64,000 bases of DNA from positions 1-64,000 of the forward strand of contig NZ_LRFG02000004.1 of the NCBI RefSeq assembly GCF_001641755.2, read 5' to 3'. The position numbers were made by a program, and so were the translations under genes. The notes beneath the pieces were generated by a model. The model was not told the DNA's origin and did not search any database. It was given only the letters and a program-made list of their open reading frames with translations. This stretch comes from Microbulbifer flavimaris (lineage in GTDB: Bacteria > Pseudomonadota > Gammaproteobacteria > Pseudomonadales > Cellvibrionaceae). Below are positions 55,162-64,000 of this stretch, piece after piece (the stretch's first letter is position 1; every line of letters begins with the position of its first letter).

Positions 55162-58100
55162 TTACACATGGCCCACTGGCGTTTTCGACAGCCGCCTGAC
55201 CAGGTTGCGCAGTGCCGCCGGCTTGACCGGTTTCGGCAGATAGAAAAGCCCCGCGTCGCGGGCACTATCGCGCACTGTCTCGGAAATATCGGCGCTGACC
55301 AGGATGCCGGGAACTTCTGACTGCCAGTCATCACAGAGCGCCTCGATCGCCTCGATACCTGTCGCGCCATCATCCAGGTGGTAGTCGGCAATGACTAGCT
55401 GTGGCGGACCCCCTTTCCACGCCGCGCGCGCCTCAGTAAGTGAACGGGCCACCGTCACCTGACACCCCCACCCCTCCAGCAGACTCTGCATACCACGCAC
55501 GATAGAGGCTTCATTGTCGATACAGAGGACCCGGACCCCATCCAGCTCTGCCCCCAGCGCGGCCTGCTCGGAGGGCACTGATTCCTGTGAACGGCTTGCA
55601 GGCACACCCGCAGGCAACAGGATTGAAAACAGGGTGCCACGCCCGGGCACGGAGTGGAGGTGCACCGGGTGGCCCAGTAGATCGGCACTGCGACGGGCGA
55701 TAGCGAGCCCCAGGCCCAAGCCTTTTTCACTGGCATTTTCCGCCGATGCCAGCCGCACAAACTCATCGAAAATCTGCGCCTGCGCTTCCTCGGCAATACC
55801 GGGGCCAGTGTCGAGTACCTGCACCTCCAGACCCTCGGGCCGACGGCGCACGCCGATGAGGACCCGGCCACGGCGCGTGTACTGCAGCGCATTACTGAGA
55901 AAGTTCTGCAGGATCCGCCGCAACAGATGGCGGTCACTGTAGACCCAGGCACTGCTGCGGGGATGACGGAGCTGCAGGCCACGTGCAGCGGCAATGGCCT
56001 GCATTTCAGTCGCAAGTCCATCGAGCAAGTCGTTCAGCGGGAAGTGCTCCAGCTTAGGGGTCAGCTTGCCGGAGTCCAGCCGGCTGATCTCCCGCAGGGC
56101 GCCGATCAGGTGCTCGGCGGATTCCAGTGCGCTGTCGATATTGGCAATGTCCGACAGGGTCTCGGGCCACTGCTCCCGCGCGGCCTTCTGCTGTGCCGAG
56201 GCAATAAACAAGCGCGCCGCATTGATGGGCTGCAGGAGGTCGTGGCTGGTGTGGGCCAGGAACCGCGACTTGGCCGCGTGCAGGGACTGCAGCTCTGCCG
56301 TCCTCTGCTCTACCCGCTGCTCCAGTGTGCGCTGGTTTTCCTCCAGTGCATCCACCGCAGCCCGGTAGTCGCTGATATCGGTGAAGGTGGTCACAAAGCC
56401 GCCGCCGGGCATGGGCGTCCCACGTACCTCGACGATGACACCATTCGGCAATCGCCGCTCGAAGCGATGTGCGCTGCCGTGACGCAATAATTCCAGCCGC
56501 CGTTGCACCTGGGCATCCAGATCGCGGTTCTGGTCGCCGTACAGGCCGCGCTCCGCATTGTGGCGATAGAGGCGTTCTACCGGACAACCGATATATAGTA
56601 GCCGCGAGGGATACCCGAACAGCTCCCGGTACTGCTGGTTCCAGGCTACCAGGCGCAGATCCGCGTCCACCACGGAAATCCCCTGACTGATGGTCTCCAC
56701 CGTTGTCTGCAGCAACTCCTGGCTGAAACGCAATTTCTGCGAAGTGCCATCCACCAGCCGGGCGATATGCTCCACCTTGAGTGGCTTATTGCGGCGCAGC
56801 AGCTCCAGCACCTGCTGTGCAGTGCCGGAGCCGACAATCCCCGCCAGGATCGTCTCTGTCTCCCACACAACAAACCTCGGCGCCCGGTCATCGGGGAGCA
56901 ACCGCTGGCCGGCACGCAATTCAAAACCCTGCCAGATTTCATCCAGCCGATCAGAACCGATGAACGGCTGCATCAGGCTGTGCAGCTGTGCGACCTGCAC
57001 ACTGGTCGGCGCCAGCTCGGCACTGGCGTCCCGGCGGCGCACACCCTCATCGACGAAGGCGCTGGCCTGGCGACGGTCGCGGCCATCCTGCTGGCTCAGC
57101 CTGGACACCAGCACAAACAGGAACACATTGGCCACAAGGCTCCAGAACACACCGTGGCTCAGGGGATCGAGGCCCGTCAGTCCAAAAAGTGCCTGTGGCC
57201 GCAGCCAGGAAACACCAGCCAATCCCTGGCCCGTCAGCGGATGGGCCGGGAACACCGCCGGCAACACCAGGCAGAAGAACCACAGGGCATAACCGGCGGC
57301 AAGGCCGGCCCAGACACCGTTGCGGTGGGCCTCCCGCCAGTAGAGGCCACCGATCAGTGCCGGTGCCAGCTGCGCGGCGGCGGCGAAAGACAGCAGGCCG
57401 ATGGGGGCCAGGGTTTCCAGCCCCGTCAGGGCACGGTGCATACCCCAGCCAAGGAGCATCAATAACAGGATACTGACCGCACGGATCTGGCGCAGGTAAT
57501 TACCGAAGGAGACTGCCGACAAGCGCGTGAAACGGCTCAGATAAAGCCAAACCGGCGCCACCAGCTCATTGGAGATCATCACCGCAAGCGTTACTGCCGC
57601 GACAATCACCATGCCAGTGGCGGCGGAGAATCCGCCCAGGTAGGCGAGTGCGGTCAGCGCACTGCTGTCGGCCGCCATCGGCAGCGACAGTACCAGGCTG
57701 TCCGGCGAGAGCGCCCCACCGGTGGCAAGAGGTTGGCCAGCCATGGCGATCGGCAGGATCAACACCGCAAACAGCAGCAGGTAGAGCGGGAACATCCAGC
57801 GTGCGGTATGCAGGTCCTTTGGACCCTGGTACTCCACCACGGCCATATGGAACTGCCGCGGCAGACACAGGATGGCAGCAGCGGCGAGGAGCGTCTGGGT
57901 GAGGAAATTCGCGTCCAGGGTAAGGGGGTCCCAGCGCCGGGCAAGAGCCTCACCGCTAACCAGTGCTTCTGTCACCAGCAGCCAGCAGGCGAGCCCGGCC
58001 ACGGCCGCAAAAGCCAGCAACTTCACCAGGCTTTCCAGCGCGATGGCGCTCACCACGCCGCGATTGCGTTCCCGCCCCTCCAGGTGACGGGTGCCGAACA

Positions 58101-58614
58101 GCACCGCAAACAGCCCCATGAGCAGGGCTGTGGCCAGCGCCGTATCCAGATTCCAGAGACCGGCACCCACATCGCTCGGACCAACGGCATCCCACGCCAT
58201 GGTCACTGCCCGCAGCTGCAGGGCGATATAGGGTAGCGTACCCACAATCGCCAGAACCGTGACCAGCGCAGACAGCCCGCGGCTCTTGCCATAGCGAGAG
58301 CCGATAAAGTCGGCGATGGAAGTGACTTTCTGTCGCTCCCCCACCGTGACCAGCTTGCCCAGCAGCGAACCACCCAACAGAAACAGGAGAATGGGACCCA
58401 GGTAAATGGGCAGGTAACTCCAGGTGCTGGCCACCGCCTGACCCACGCCACCAAAAAAGGTCCAGGAGCTGCAGTAGACCGCCAGCGCCAGCGCGTAGAC
58501 CACCGGCCGGTAGCGCTGACTCCAGGCACCGCGACGCTCAGCCCACCAGGCCACCGCAAACAACAGCGCCACATAAACCAGGGCAAAGAAGAGCAAAAAG
58601 GGCTTGCCTATCAT
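55162..58614 (-). CDS. crbS: CrbS/MxtR-like hybrid sensor histidine kinase with SSS transporter domain
   Basis: 1150 residues. The N-terminal 500 or so residues form a solute:sodium-symporter-like 13-segment domain. A linker (STAC-like) and a PAS domain (about 650-760; GISVVDADLRLVAWNQQYRELFGYP) follow, then HisKA with the phosphoacceptor His in FLAHTSHDLLQPINAARLF, a HATPase domain (GLGLGLAIARRSADLLGH) and a C-terminal receiver (about 1027-1150; Asp in LVIADYHLDDG). This architecture is that of CrbS, which senses carboxylates and drives acs expression through CrbR. Convergent with crbR, 139 bp apart. Confidence 0.9.
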   Translation of the reverse strand: MIGKPFLLFFALVYVALLFAVAWWAERRGAWSQRYRPVVYALALAVYCSSWTFFGGVGQAVASTWSYLPIYLGPILLFLLGGSLLGKLVTVGERQKVTSIADFIGSRYGKSRGLSALVTVLAIVGTLPYIALQLRAVTMAWDAVGPSDVGAGLWNLDTALATALLMGLFAVLFGTRHLEGRERNRGVVSAIALESLVKLLAFAAVAGLACWLLVTEALVSGEALARRWDPLTLDANFLTQTLLAAAAILCLPRQFHMAVVEYQGPKDLHTARWMFPLYLLLFAVLILPIAMAGQPLATGGALSPDSLVLSLPMAADSSALTALAYLGGFSAATGMVIVAAVTLAVMISNELVAPVWLYLSRFTRLSAVSFGNYLRQIRAVSILLLMLLGWGMHRALTGLETLAPIGLLSFAAAAQLAPALIGGLYWREAHRNGVWAGLAAGYALWFFCLVLPAVFPAHPLTGQGLAGVSWLRPQALFGLTGLDPLSHGVFWSLVANVFLFVLVSRLSQQDGRDRRQASAFVDEGVRRRDASAELAPTSVQVAQLHSLMQPFIGSDRLDEIWQGFELRAGQRLLPDDRAPRFVVWETETILAGIVGSGTAQQVLELLRRNKPLKVEHIARLVDGTSQKLRFSQELLQTTVETISQGISVVDADLRLVAWNQQYRELFGYPSRLLYIGCPVERLYRHNAERGLYGDQNRDLDAQVQRRLELLRHGSAHRFERRLPNGVIVEVRGTPMPGGGFVTTFTDISDYRAAVDALEENQRTLEQRVEQRTAELQSLHAAKSRFLAHTSHDLLQPINAARLFIASAQQKAAREQWPETLSDIANIDSALESAEHLIGALREISRLDSGKLTPKLEHFPLNDLLDGLATEMQAIAAARGLQLRHPRSSAWVYSDRHLLRRILQNFLSNALQYTRRGRVLIGVRRRPEGLEVQVLDTGPGIAEEAQAQIFDEFVRLASAENASEKGLGLGLAIARRSADLLGHPVHLHSVPGRGTLFSILLPAGVPASRSQESVPSEQAALGAELDGVRVLCIDNEASIVRGMQSLLEGWGCQVTVARSLTEARAAWKGGPPQLVIADYHLDDGATGIEAIEALCDDWQSEVPGILVSADISETVRDSARDAGLFYLPKPVKPAALRNLVRRLSKTPVGHV

Positions 58615-58733
58615 CGACTAACTCCGGTGCTACTTATTATTCCACCGAAGATAACTGAAGCGCCCTGCAGGTGGCTATTAGCGGATGGTCGCAAATGGAG
58701 ACGCCAGGTACTCGCCCGGTCATCCGGGCGGCG

Positions 58734-58761
58734 TTGACAAGCCAATGGGCTGAACTATTTT
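58734..58761 (+). promoter_or_regulatory. sigma-70-like promoter of the first DUF1540 gene
   Basis: TTGACA (58734-58739), 16 bp, TATTTT (58756-58761), about 60 bp before the ATG at 58821. Confidence 0.45.
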
Positions 58762-58820
58762 CTGCTTGACACCTTCTATCCGTTGTCCTTGCCAAGCGAC
58801 GTTTTTACGAGACCAACACC

Positions 58821-59117
58821 ATGATCATCGCCACCGATATGCCCGAAGTCGCCAAATGCGTCATCAGCCACTGCGCCTACAATGCTGACGAGGCCTGTCA
58901 CGCCCGCGCCATCACCATTGGTGACGGTCCAGATCCAGACTGCGATACCTACTTCGACAGTTCCAAACACACCGACAGCGACCGCACTGCCGGTGTCGGT
59001 GCCTGCAAGATGACAGACTGCGCCCACAACGAAGATTTCGAGTGCAGTGCGGACGCCATCCAGGTGGGCCAGAACGGTAATGCCGTCAACTGTCTCACCT
59101 ACAGCGCAGCCCACTAG
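58821..59117 (+). CDS. DUF1540 cysteine-rich protein, copy 1
   Basis: 98 residues, no signal peptide. Two tandem DUF1540 modules with four cysteines each: C13-x4-C18-x7-C26-x14-C41 and C62-x4-C67-x7-C75-x15-C91. Likely a small metal-binding cytosolic protein; function unknown. It is a close paralogue of the protein at 60234 and shares its start MIIATDMPEVA. A strong terminator follows. Confidence 0.85.
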   Translation: MIIATDMPEVAKCVISHCAYNADEACHARAITIGDGPDPDCDTYFDSSKHTDSDRTAGVGACKMTDCAHNEDFECSADAIQVGQNGNAVNCLTYSAAH

Positions 59118-59140
59118 TTCATCCCTGCAGCTGTGGGCAA

Positions 59141-59172
59141 AAAAAAGCGCCCATGACGGGCGCTGACTTTTT
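59141..59172 (+). terminator. rho-independent terminator
   Basis: AGCGCCC-ATGA-CGGGCGCT hairpin, A-rich before and GACTTTTTAT after. Confidence 0.82.
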
Positions 59173-59279
59173 ATCCTTCCTGATAATCCGTTCTGTTTTT
59201 ATTTCCTCCCTGACTCTCCTCCCTGAGATTTGTTGTTAAGGCGCTCCCTCAGGCTGAGCGCTGTTCTGTCAATGGCTTT

Positions 59280-59996
59280 TCAGTGCATGGTTCCGGGCGC
59301 TGGCCTGGTGCGTGATTCGGGAGACAGAGTCAGCACCCGGTCGGCACGGATCTCCCGCTGTTCAAAGAAATCGAGGTCCAGCTCGCCGGATACGCTGACA
59401 AAATCCCCGGCATCGATCTGCTGATAACCTTCGTCATCCAGTGGGTTGTAGCCGAGGCCGATGGTATCGATTCGCATCTCACGCACGCCGGTGTCCAGGG
59501 TAAACTCGCGGCCTTCGATATCCTTCACCATACCGGTCACACTGACCTCCTGCCCCTCTGTGCGAGGGAACGCAAAGTAACTGCCGACATAGATATTGGT
59601 GATATCTTCCTCATCCACCGGACTGGCGAAGAAAGTGCTGTTGAGGCTGTCCACATGGACACTGGCCGCCTCAATGGAGCGAATCTCGTACAAGTCATCG
59701 TCGATTCGACCGTAGACAATGACTTCCTGCCCTTCGAGCAGTGCTCGCCCCTCCTGGTACCAGTCCCAGTCGTCCATTTCCACCGAGATCACCCCTTCAC
59801 CGAAGTCCAGGGCAAAGCGATCGTCCTGGGCGGCCACCACTTTGCCGCTGATGCTGATCCAGCTATCGTCGGACTTGGCGTAGGGATCCACTGCCATCGC
59901 TGCCGCAGACAACGCCAGCCCAGCAGCCCCCACAGCCATACTCCCGAGAGTGCTGCGGATGCCAGTTGCCAGCCTGTGTGTCTTGTGCGGAATCAT
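59280..59996 (-). CDS. exported protein with two OB-fold-like (BOF-type) domains
   Basis: 238 residues; TGGAGG lies 4-5 nt before the ATG. Signal peptide ends near AAAMA-VDP (residue 35). The mature part has two similar modules of about 85 residues: WISISGKVVAAQDDRFALDFGEG...EVIVYGRIDDDLYEIRSIEA and EVSVTGMVKDIEGREFTLDTG...FVSVSGELDLDFFEQREIRADRV. Both read as bacterial OB folds of the YgiW/YdeI kind, which bind small cationic or hydrophobic ligands in the periplasm. Located between the two DUF1540 genes on the opposite strand. Confidence 0.7.
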   Translation of the reverse strand: MIPHKTHRLATGIRSTLGSMAVGAAGLALSAAAMAVDPYAKSDDSWISISGKVVAAQDDRFALDFGEGVISVEMDDWDWYQEGRALLEGQEVIVYGRIDDDLYEIRSIEAASVHVDSLNSTFFASPVDEEDITNIYVGSYFAFPRTEGQEVSVTGMVKDIEGREFTLDTGVREMRIDTIGLGYNPLDDEGYQQIDAGDFVSVSGELDLDFFEQREIRADRVLTLSPESRTRPAPGTMH

Positions 59997-60233
59997 AAAA
60001 CCTCCATTTTTGCGTTTCCGTTGCCTTCACCTCTAGACCTGCGATCGCCAACGTCATTTTTAAAGGGCACATCGATTCGATCTCGGTATAAGCAAGCAGC
60101 ATCCATAACCAGGAGAGATGTGAATCGAGGCGCCAGATCTGCGCCTCCACTGGCGCAAAATTCAGCAAAGAGCAGACTGAACGGATCGCCCTGAACTAGG
60201 CTTGAGGGAGCGAAAAAGAGAGTGAGGCTCAAG

Positions 60234-60527
60234 ATGATCATCGCCACCGATATGCCGGAAGTCGCACAGTGCGCAATTTCCCAGTGCGCCTACAACACCG
60301 ACAATAACTGCCATGCCCGAGCCATCACCATTGGACATGGTGACATTCCCGGCTGTGATACCTACTTCAATAATTCCAAGCATACCCGCAGTAACCGCTC
60401 TGCCGGGGTCGGGGCCTGTAAAGTCTCGGCGTGCGATCACAATGAGGACTTCGAATGCTGCGCCGACAGTATCAATGTCGGCGAACAGGGTGGCGAGGTT
60501 AGATGCATGACCTGTAGCTGCAACTAG
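60234..60527 (+). CDS. DUF1540 cysteine-rich protein, copy 2
   Basis: 97 residues from the ATG at 60234, which aligns with the start of copy 1 (a GTG at 60222 is possible). The same eight cysteines are kept at 13, 18, 26, 41, 62, 67, 75 and 91, plus extra ones at 76, 94 and 96 (C-terminus RCMTCSCN). Highly similar to copy 1 in spacing and sequence (CAYN, CHARAITIG, AGVGAC, HNEDFEC). Probably metal-binding; role unknown. A strong terminator follows. Confidence 0.85.
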   Translation: MIIATDMPEVAQCAISQCAYNTDNNCHARAITIGHGDIPGCDTYFNNSKHTRSNRSAGVGACKVSACDHNEDFECCADSINVGEQGGEVRCMTCSCN

Positions 60528-60543
60528 CCGTCACCATCAACAC

Positions 60544-60582
60544 AAAAGGCCGGCAAGCTGCACCGCTTGCCGGCCTTTTTTT
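60544..60582. terminator. bidirectional rho-independent terminator
   Basis: AAAAGGCCGGCAAGC-TGCACC-GCTTGCCGGCC followed by TTTTTTTA: an 11-bp GC stem with A's before and T's after. It ends the DUF1540 gene and could also serve the opposing ligase gene. Confidence 0.92.
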
Positions 60583-60673
60583 ACCGCTGAATCACCCCCT
60601 ACCTTACGGGACTGCGACCACCAGTCGCCAGCTGCGGCTGGCAGGCAGCGGGAGCGAATATTCACCAATGCAA

Positions 60674-62413
60674 TCAGGCACTGCCTTCGATATCGGGCTG
60701 GCCCGGCTTGAAAGCGGGGCGACTGTCGGCGGGCGCACCTGTGCCAGCAGGAGACTCCCAAATAATCGGGCCCGCATCCAGATGGCTCTCCAGCCAGGGG
60801 CGGTAGCGCTGCTCAAGCAATTTACGTTTGATTTTCATGGTGGGGGTTAGCAGTTCATTTTGCGGTGTCCACTCCTCCTCCGTAATGAAGATACCCCCGA
60901 TTCTCTCGTGATATTGAAGCCGCGCATTGACGTCACCAAGGGTTTTCTCCAGCTGGTTGGCCACATCGTTCTTGGCCATGCTGCGGGCGAGTTCGGACAA
61001 GGTTGCCAGCATCACAGGTTGCTTCATGCCATGTCCGAGCACGCACACCTGCCCCAGCAACGGTTCGTCACCAAACAACCCTTCCAGCTGCGGCGGTTGC
61101 ACAAACTTGCCCTTGCTGGTTTTGAAGGTATCGGAGATACGACCGGTGACGTGCAGCAATCCCGCCTCATCAATAAAGCCTGCATCCCCGGTGTGATAAT
61201 AACCATCGCGCAACACCTCGGCGGTCTTGTCCGGCTCCCGGTAATACCCCTTCATCAACGCACGACTCTTGAACAGGATCTCGCCCTGGTCGGAGATTTT
61301 TACCTCACAGTCCCAGAAGGGCTTGCCCACGGTGCCCGGTACTGGCGTATCTCCCATATGGGTGATGCAGCCATAAATAAAGTTTTCCGTCATGCCATAG
61401 CCGTCCGTGACCATCATGCCCATCTGGTGATACCAGCGCAGCAAATCGATCGAGATGGGAGACGCCCCCGTTACCAGCATGCGGGCGCGGTCAAGGCCGA
61501 GACCGCCCTGGATCTTGCGGCGCAACCAACCACGCAAACCGGGAACCCTGAGCAGAAACTTCTGCAACGAAGGCGGCAGCTTTGCATCAATCCCCTCTTT
61601 GAACTTGGCCCACAAGCGCGGCACCGAGAAGAACATGGTCGGGCGTGCGCGCTTCAGATCCTCGAGAAAGGTGTCGAGGGATTCCGGAAAATGAACCGGG
61701 GTGCCGGAATACAGACTATGGAACTCAATGACGATCCGCTCAGCCGCATGGGCCAGCGGCAGGTAGGAAAAAAATCGGTCTCTTTCATCGTAGCCGAAGC
61801 CGCGCACCATGTTTGGAACCGCAAAGCTGAGAGCGGACCAGGTGTGCATCACCCCCTTGGGGTTGCCGGTGGTACCGGAGGTGTACATGATGGTGAACAC
61901 TTCGTCTTCACCGAACAGCGGGCTTTCTGGATAGGGCCTGTGGGTTTCCAGAAGCTCCTCGAGGGTGCTGTCACACTCTATTTCACAGCGCTGGATGGCG
62001 ACGGATGGCAAGCGGCCCGCGACCTGCTTCAGGGATTCGTTGTCATCACTGGCACCGCAGAAGAGCAACTTGCTGTCGGAGTGCTGAAGCACATATTCCA
62101 TCGAGCTCGCCGACTGGCCCGGATACAGGGGCACACTCACCATCCCGGCGAGCATGATGCCGATATCCACGATAATCCAGTCTGCGCAGTTCTTGGCATG
62201 AATCGCGATACGATCGCCCGGCTCGAACCGCTCCCGCAAAAAGCTGGCGATCCGCCGCGCGCGATCCATGACTTCACTCCAGGTGTACTCGCGCCACTCG
62301 CGGTTCCACATCTGGCGCAGGTAAACCTCCCCAGCCTGCTCGCGCTCCCGCTGATAGAGAAGTTCCAGTGGCTGCTTGCCAGCCACCAGCTGGTACTTTT
62401 GCTCTGGGGTCAT
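60674..62413 (-). CDS. AMP-binding acyl-CoA ligase (long-chain type)
   Basis: 579 residues; GAGG lies 8 nt before the ATG. Belongs to the ANL superfamily: P-loop-like YTSGTTGNPKGVMHTWSA, SYLPLAHAAERI, YGMTENFIYG (A5 region), YHTGDAGFIDEAGLLHVTGR and a late lid motif. It activates a carboxylic acid, probably a fatty acid, through acyl-AMP to acyl-CoA. The linker after the GDAG motif (SDTFKTSKGKFVQP) is that of FAA1/FadD15-like long-chain ligases. Monocistronic. Confidence 0.88.
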   Translation of the reverse strand: MTPEQKYQLVAGKQPLELLYQREREQAGEVYLRQMWNREWREYTWSEVMDRARRIASFLRERFEPGDRIAIHAKNCADWIIVDIGIMLAGMVSVPLYPGQSASSMEYVLQHSDSKLLFCGASDDNESLKQVAGRLPSVAIQRCEIECDSTLEELLETHRPYPESPLFGEDEVFTIMYTSGTTGNPKGVMHTWSALSFAVPNMVRGFGYDERDRFFSYLPLAHAAERIVIEFHSLYSGTPVHFPESLDTFLEDLKRARPTMFFSVPRLWAKFKEGIDAKLPPSLQKFLLRVPGLRGWLRRKIQGGLGLDRARMLVTGASPISIDLLRWYHQMGMMVTDGYGMTENFIYGCITHMGDTPVPGTVGKPFWDCEVKISDQGEILFKSRALMKGYYREPDKTAEVLRDGYYHTGDAGFIDEAGLLHVTGRISDTFKTSKGKFVQPPQLEGLFGDEPLLGQVCVLGHGMKQPVMLATLSELARSMAKNDVANQLEKTLGDVNARLQYHERIGGIFITEEEWTPQNELLTPTMKIKRKLLEQRYRPWLESHLDAGPIIWESPAGTGAPADSRPAFKPGQPDIEGSA

Positions 62414-62637
62414 GATATTCGCCTCGCGCTTGCTTTTATTATCCGGTTCGACCTTGATCCTGATTCGCCGCGAAACCGCTGCAGGCCACTTACAGAGTAC
62501 TCGTTCTATTTACAGGCAGACCAGTTGAACGGCAGGTTTTGGCGCGCTTTTCACCCACTCTGGCTCGGGCGTCGTGACTGGATTAAGGGAAAGGTTCGCT
62601 AACGGCAGGAATACGAGGCCAGGGAGAACGGCACAGA

Positions 62638-62665
62638 TAATAAAAAGCCCGGCAAGGCCGGGCTC
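62638..62665 (-). terminator. rho-independent terminator of the prolyl oligopeptidase gene
   Basis: AGCCCGGCC-TT-GCCGGGCT on the minus strand followed by TTTTTATTATC, about 30 bp after the stop codon. Confidence 0.85.
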
Positions 62666-62690
62666 AGGTCAATTCAGTTACAGGCTGAAT

Positions 62691-64000
62691 TTATTCAGGC
62701 AGAGCTTCAAAACCCATATTGTACAGGGTGAAGCTGAAGATATCGGCGTACTGCTCGATGCTCTTGGAGACCGGTGTGCCGGCACCGTGACCGGCCTTGG
62801 TCTCGATGCGAATCAACGTCGGCGCCGGACCCGCCTGCTTGTCCTGCAAGTGCGCGGCGAACTTGAACGAATGCGCCGGCACCACACGATCATCGTGATC
62901 GGCAGTAGTCACCAGCGTCGCCGGGTACTGTACATCCGGCTTCACGTTGTGCACCGGTGAGTATCCCTTGAGATACTCAAACATTTCCTCGCTCTCTTCG
63001 GCGGTACCGTAGTCGTATGCCCAGCCAGCACCCGCGGTGAAGGTGTGGTAGCGCAGCATATCCATCACACCCACGGCGGGCAGGGCAACCTTGAACAGGT
63101 CCGGCCGCTGCGTCATAGAAGCGCCCACCAGCAAGCCACCATTGGAGCCACCACGAATTGCGAGGAAGTCGCTGGAGGTATACTTGTTGTCGATCAGGTA
63201 TTCGGCAGCCGTGATGAAGTCATCAAACACATTCTGCTTTTGCAGCTTGGTACCGGCCTTGTGCCACTCCTTACCATACTCACCACCGCCCCTCAGGTTC
63301 GGCACCGCGTAAACGCCACCCAGCTCCAACCAGGCTGCATTGGCAATGCTGAACGAGGGAGTCAGGCTGATATTGAAACCACCATAACCATAGAGAATGG
63401 TCGGGTTCTTGCCATCCAGCTCCAGACCCTTCTTGTAGGTAATCATCATCGGGACACGGGTGCCATCGCGAGAGGTATAGAACACCTGCTTCGACTCGTA
63501 GCGATCCGCTTCAAAGTCAGCACCGGATTCCCGGTAGATGGAAGACTCACCTTCTTTTACGTCGAAAGAGAAAATGGTGGAAGGCGTCTTGTAGTTGGTG
63601 AAAGAGTAGTAAAGGACTTCGTCTTCTTTCTTGCCGCTGATGGAAGTCGCGCTACCCGGCCCCGGCAGGGCAATCTCCCGGATGCGATTCCCCTCGTAGT
63701 CGTACTGGTAAATTTTTGAGAGCGCATCCACCATGTACTCAGCGAAGAAGTAGCCACCGCCAGTGGAGGCCGTCAGGACATTTTCGGTTTCCGGGATGAA
63801 ATCGGCCCAGTTTTCCGGTTCGGGATTCGCCGCGTCAACAGTGACCACTTTCTTGTTCGGGGCACCGCGGTCGGTTACCAGGTACAGCTTGCTGTCGACA
63901 TTATCGATAACATAGGTATCGGACTCAAAATCTGTCAGCACCGGGATCAGGGGCGCATTTTCTTCAGAGAGGTCGCGGATAAACAGGTCATTACCGGAAG
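62691..64000 (-). CDS. prolyl oligopeptidase family serine peptidase (S9A), 5' end outside the window
   Basis: At least 436 residues; the frame continues without stop to 64000, so the start lies beyond the window. An apparent GTG start at 63941 is an internal valine codon. The visible part covers the end of the beta-propeller and the whole alpha/beta-hydrolase domain, with catalytic Ser in [10 protein letters not shown], Asp in [16 protein letters not shown] and His in [11 protein letters not shown]9A enzymes cut short peptides after proline; many marine gammaproteobacteria carry periplasmic versions, but the N-terminus is not visible here. Confidence 0.93.
   Translation of the reverse strand, partial: SGNDLFIRDLSEENAPLIPVLTDFESDTYVIDNVDSKLYLVTDRGAPNKKVVTVDAANPEPENWADFIPETENVLTASTGGGYFFAEYMVDALSKIYQYDYEGNRIREIALPGPGSATSISGKKEDEVLYYSFTNYKTPSTIFSFDVKEGESSIYRESGADFEADRYESKQVFYTSRDGTRVPMMITYKKGLELDGKNPTILYGYGGFNISLTPSFSIANAAWLELGGVYAVPNLRGGGEYGKEWHKAGTKLQKQNVFDDFITAAEYLIDNKYTSSDFLAIRGGSNGGLLVGASMTQRPDLFKVALPAVGVMDMLRYHTFTAGAGWAYDYGTAEESEEMFEYLKGYSPVHNVKPDVQYPATLVTTADHDDRVVPAHSFKFAAHLQDKQAGPAPTLIRIETKAGHGAGTPVSKSIEQYADIFSFTLYNMGFEALPE

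Noticed and set aside
62691-63941. Complete S9 peptidase starting at 63941
   Set aside because: The apparent start is a GTG inside a frame that stays open to the window edge, and S9A proteins are about 680 residues or more, so the gene is cut by the window.

Overview
The window looks like chromosomal DNA of a marine, surface-associated gammaproteobacterium. The signs are a vps-like exopolysaccharide (EPS) locus, LapG-type biofilm control, tandem BCCT osmolyte transporters, a secreted S8 protease, a GDSL autotransporter and a CrbSR/Acs acetate module. Most of it is GC-rich. A Cellvibrionales/Alteromonadales-like host (for example Microbulbifer-like) is a guess from gene content. No rRNA, tRNA, CRISPR array, phage or insertion sequence was recognised.

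Layout. 1-3.1 kb: GC-rich palindromic repeats, an SLC13 permease, and a repeat-flanked partial duplication of the 3' end of the next gene. 3.1-10.3 kb (minus): EPS assembly genes in the order of Vibrio vpsL-M-N-O-P (initiating transferase, beta-barrel, Wza-like, Wzc-like kinase, TPR/VpsP-like), with a PHP-type tyrosine phosphatase inserted. 10.5-19.1 kb (minus): VanZ, Wzx, GT26, sulfotransferase, Wzy, UDP-sugar epimerase, Ugd and GalU. The block from about 11 to 18 kb is visibly AT-rich and looks like an exchangeable specificity cassette.

20-31 kb (mostly plus): LapG protease with a LapD-like protein lacking EAL; two paralogous Ala-rich exported proteins, with near-identical promoters and terminators, bracketing an O-antigen-ligase-like protein; an XRE regulator; and ManC (minus). 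The stretch is threaded with repeat arrays. 31-34.6 kb: S8 subtilase with PKD and PPC domains, a SpoIIAA-like protein, then an array of eight 130-bp repeats.

34.6-41 kb: aminotransferase-amidase operon, DUF2799 lipoprotein, HD hydrolase, GFA protein, Ldh-family oxidoreductase, ArfB. 41-48.4 kb: two tandem BCCT transporters, GDSL autotransporter, GNAT acetyltransferase. 48.5-58.6 kb: acetate module, with an SSS symporter, DUF4212 subunit and DcaP-like porin divergent from acs, followed by CrbR and CrbS. The divergent promoter holds three copies of a roughly 19-bp motif that may be the CrbR operator. 58.8-64 kb: two DUF1540 cysteine-rich paralogues around an OB-fold exported protein, an AMP-binding acyl-CoA ligase, and a prolyl oligopeptidase cut by the window end.

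The most interesting material is the duplicated Ala-rich protein units beside the EPS locus, the EAL-less LapD partner of LapG, the motif array at the acs promoter, the DUF1540/OB-fold island, and repeat arrays that preserve their spacers as well as their palindromes.
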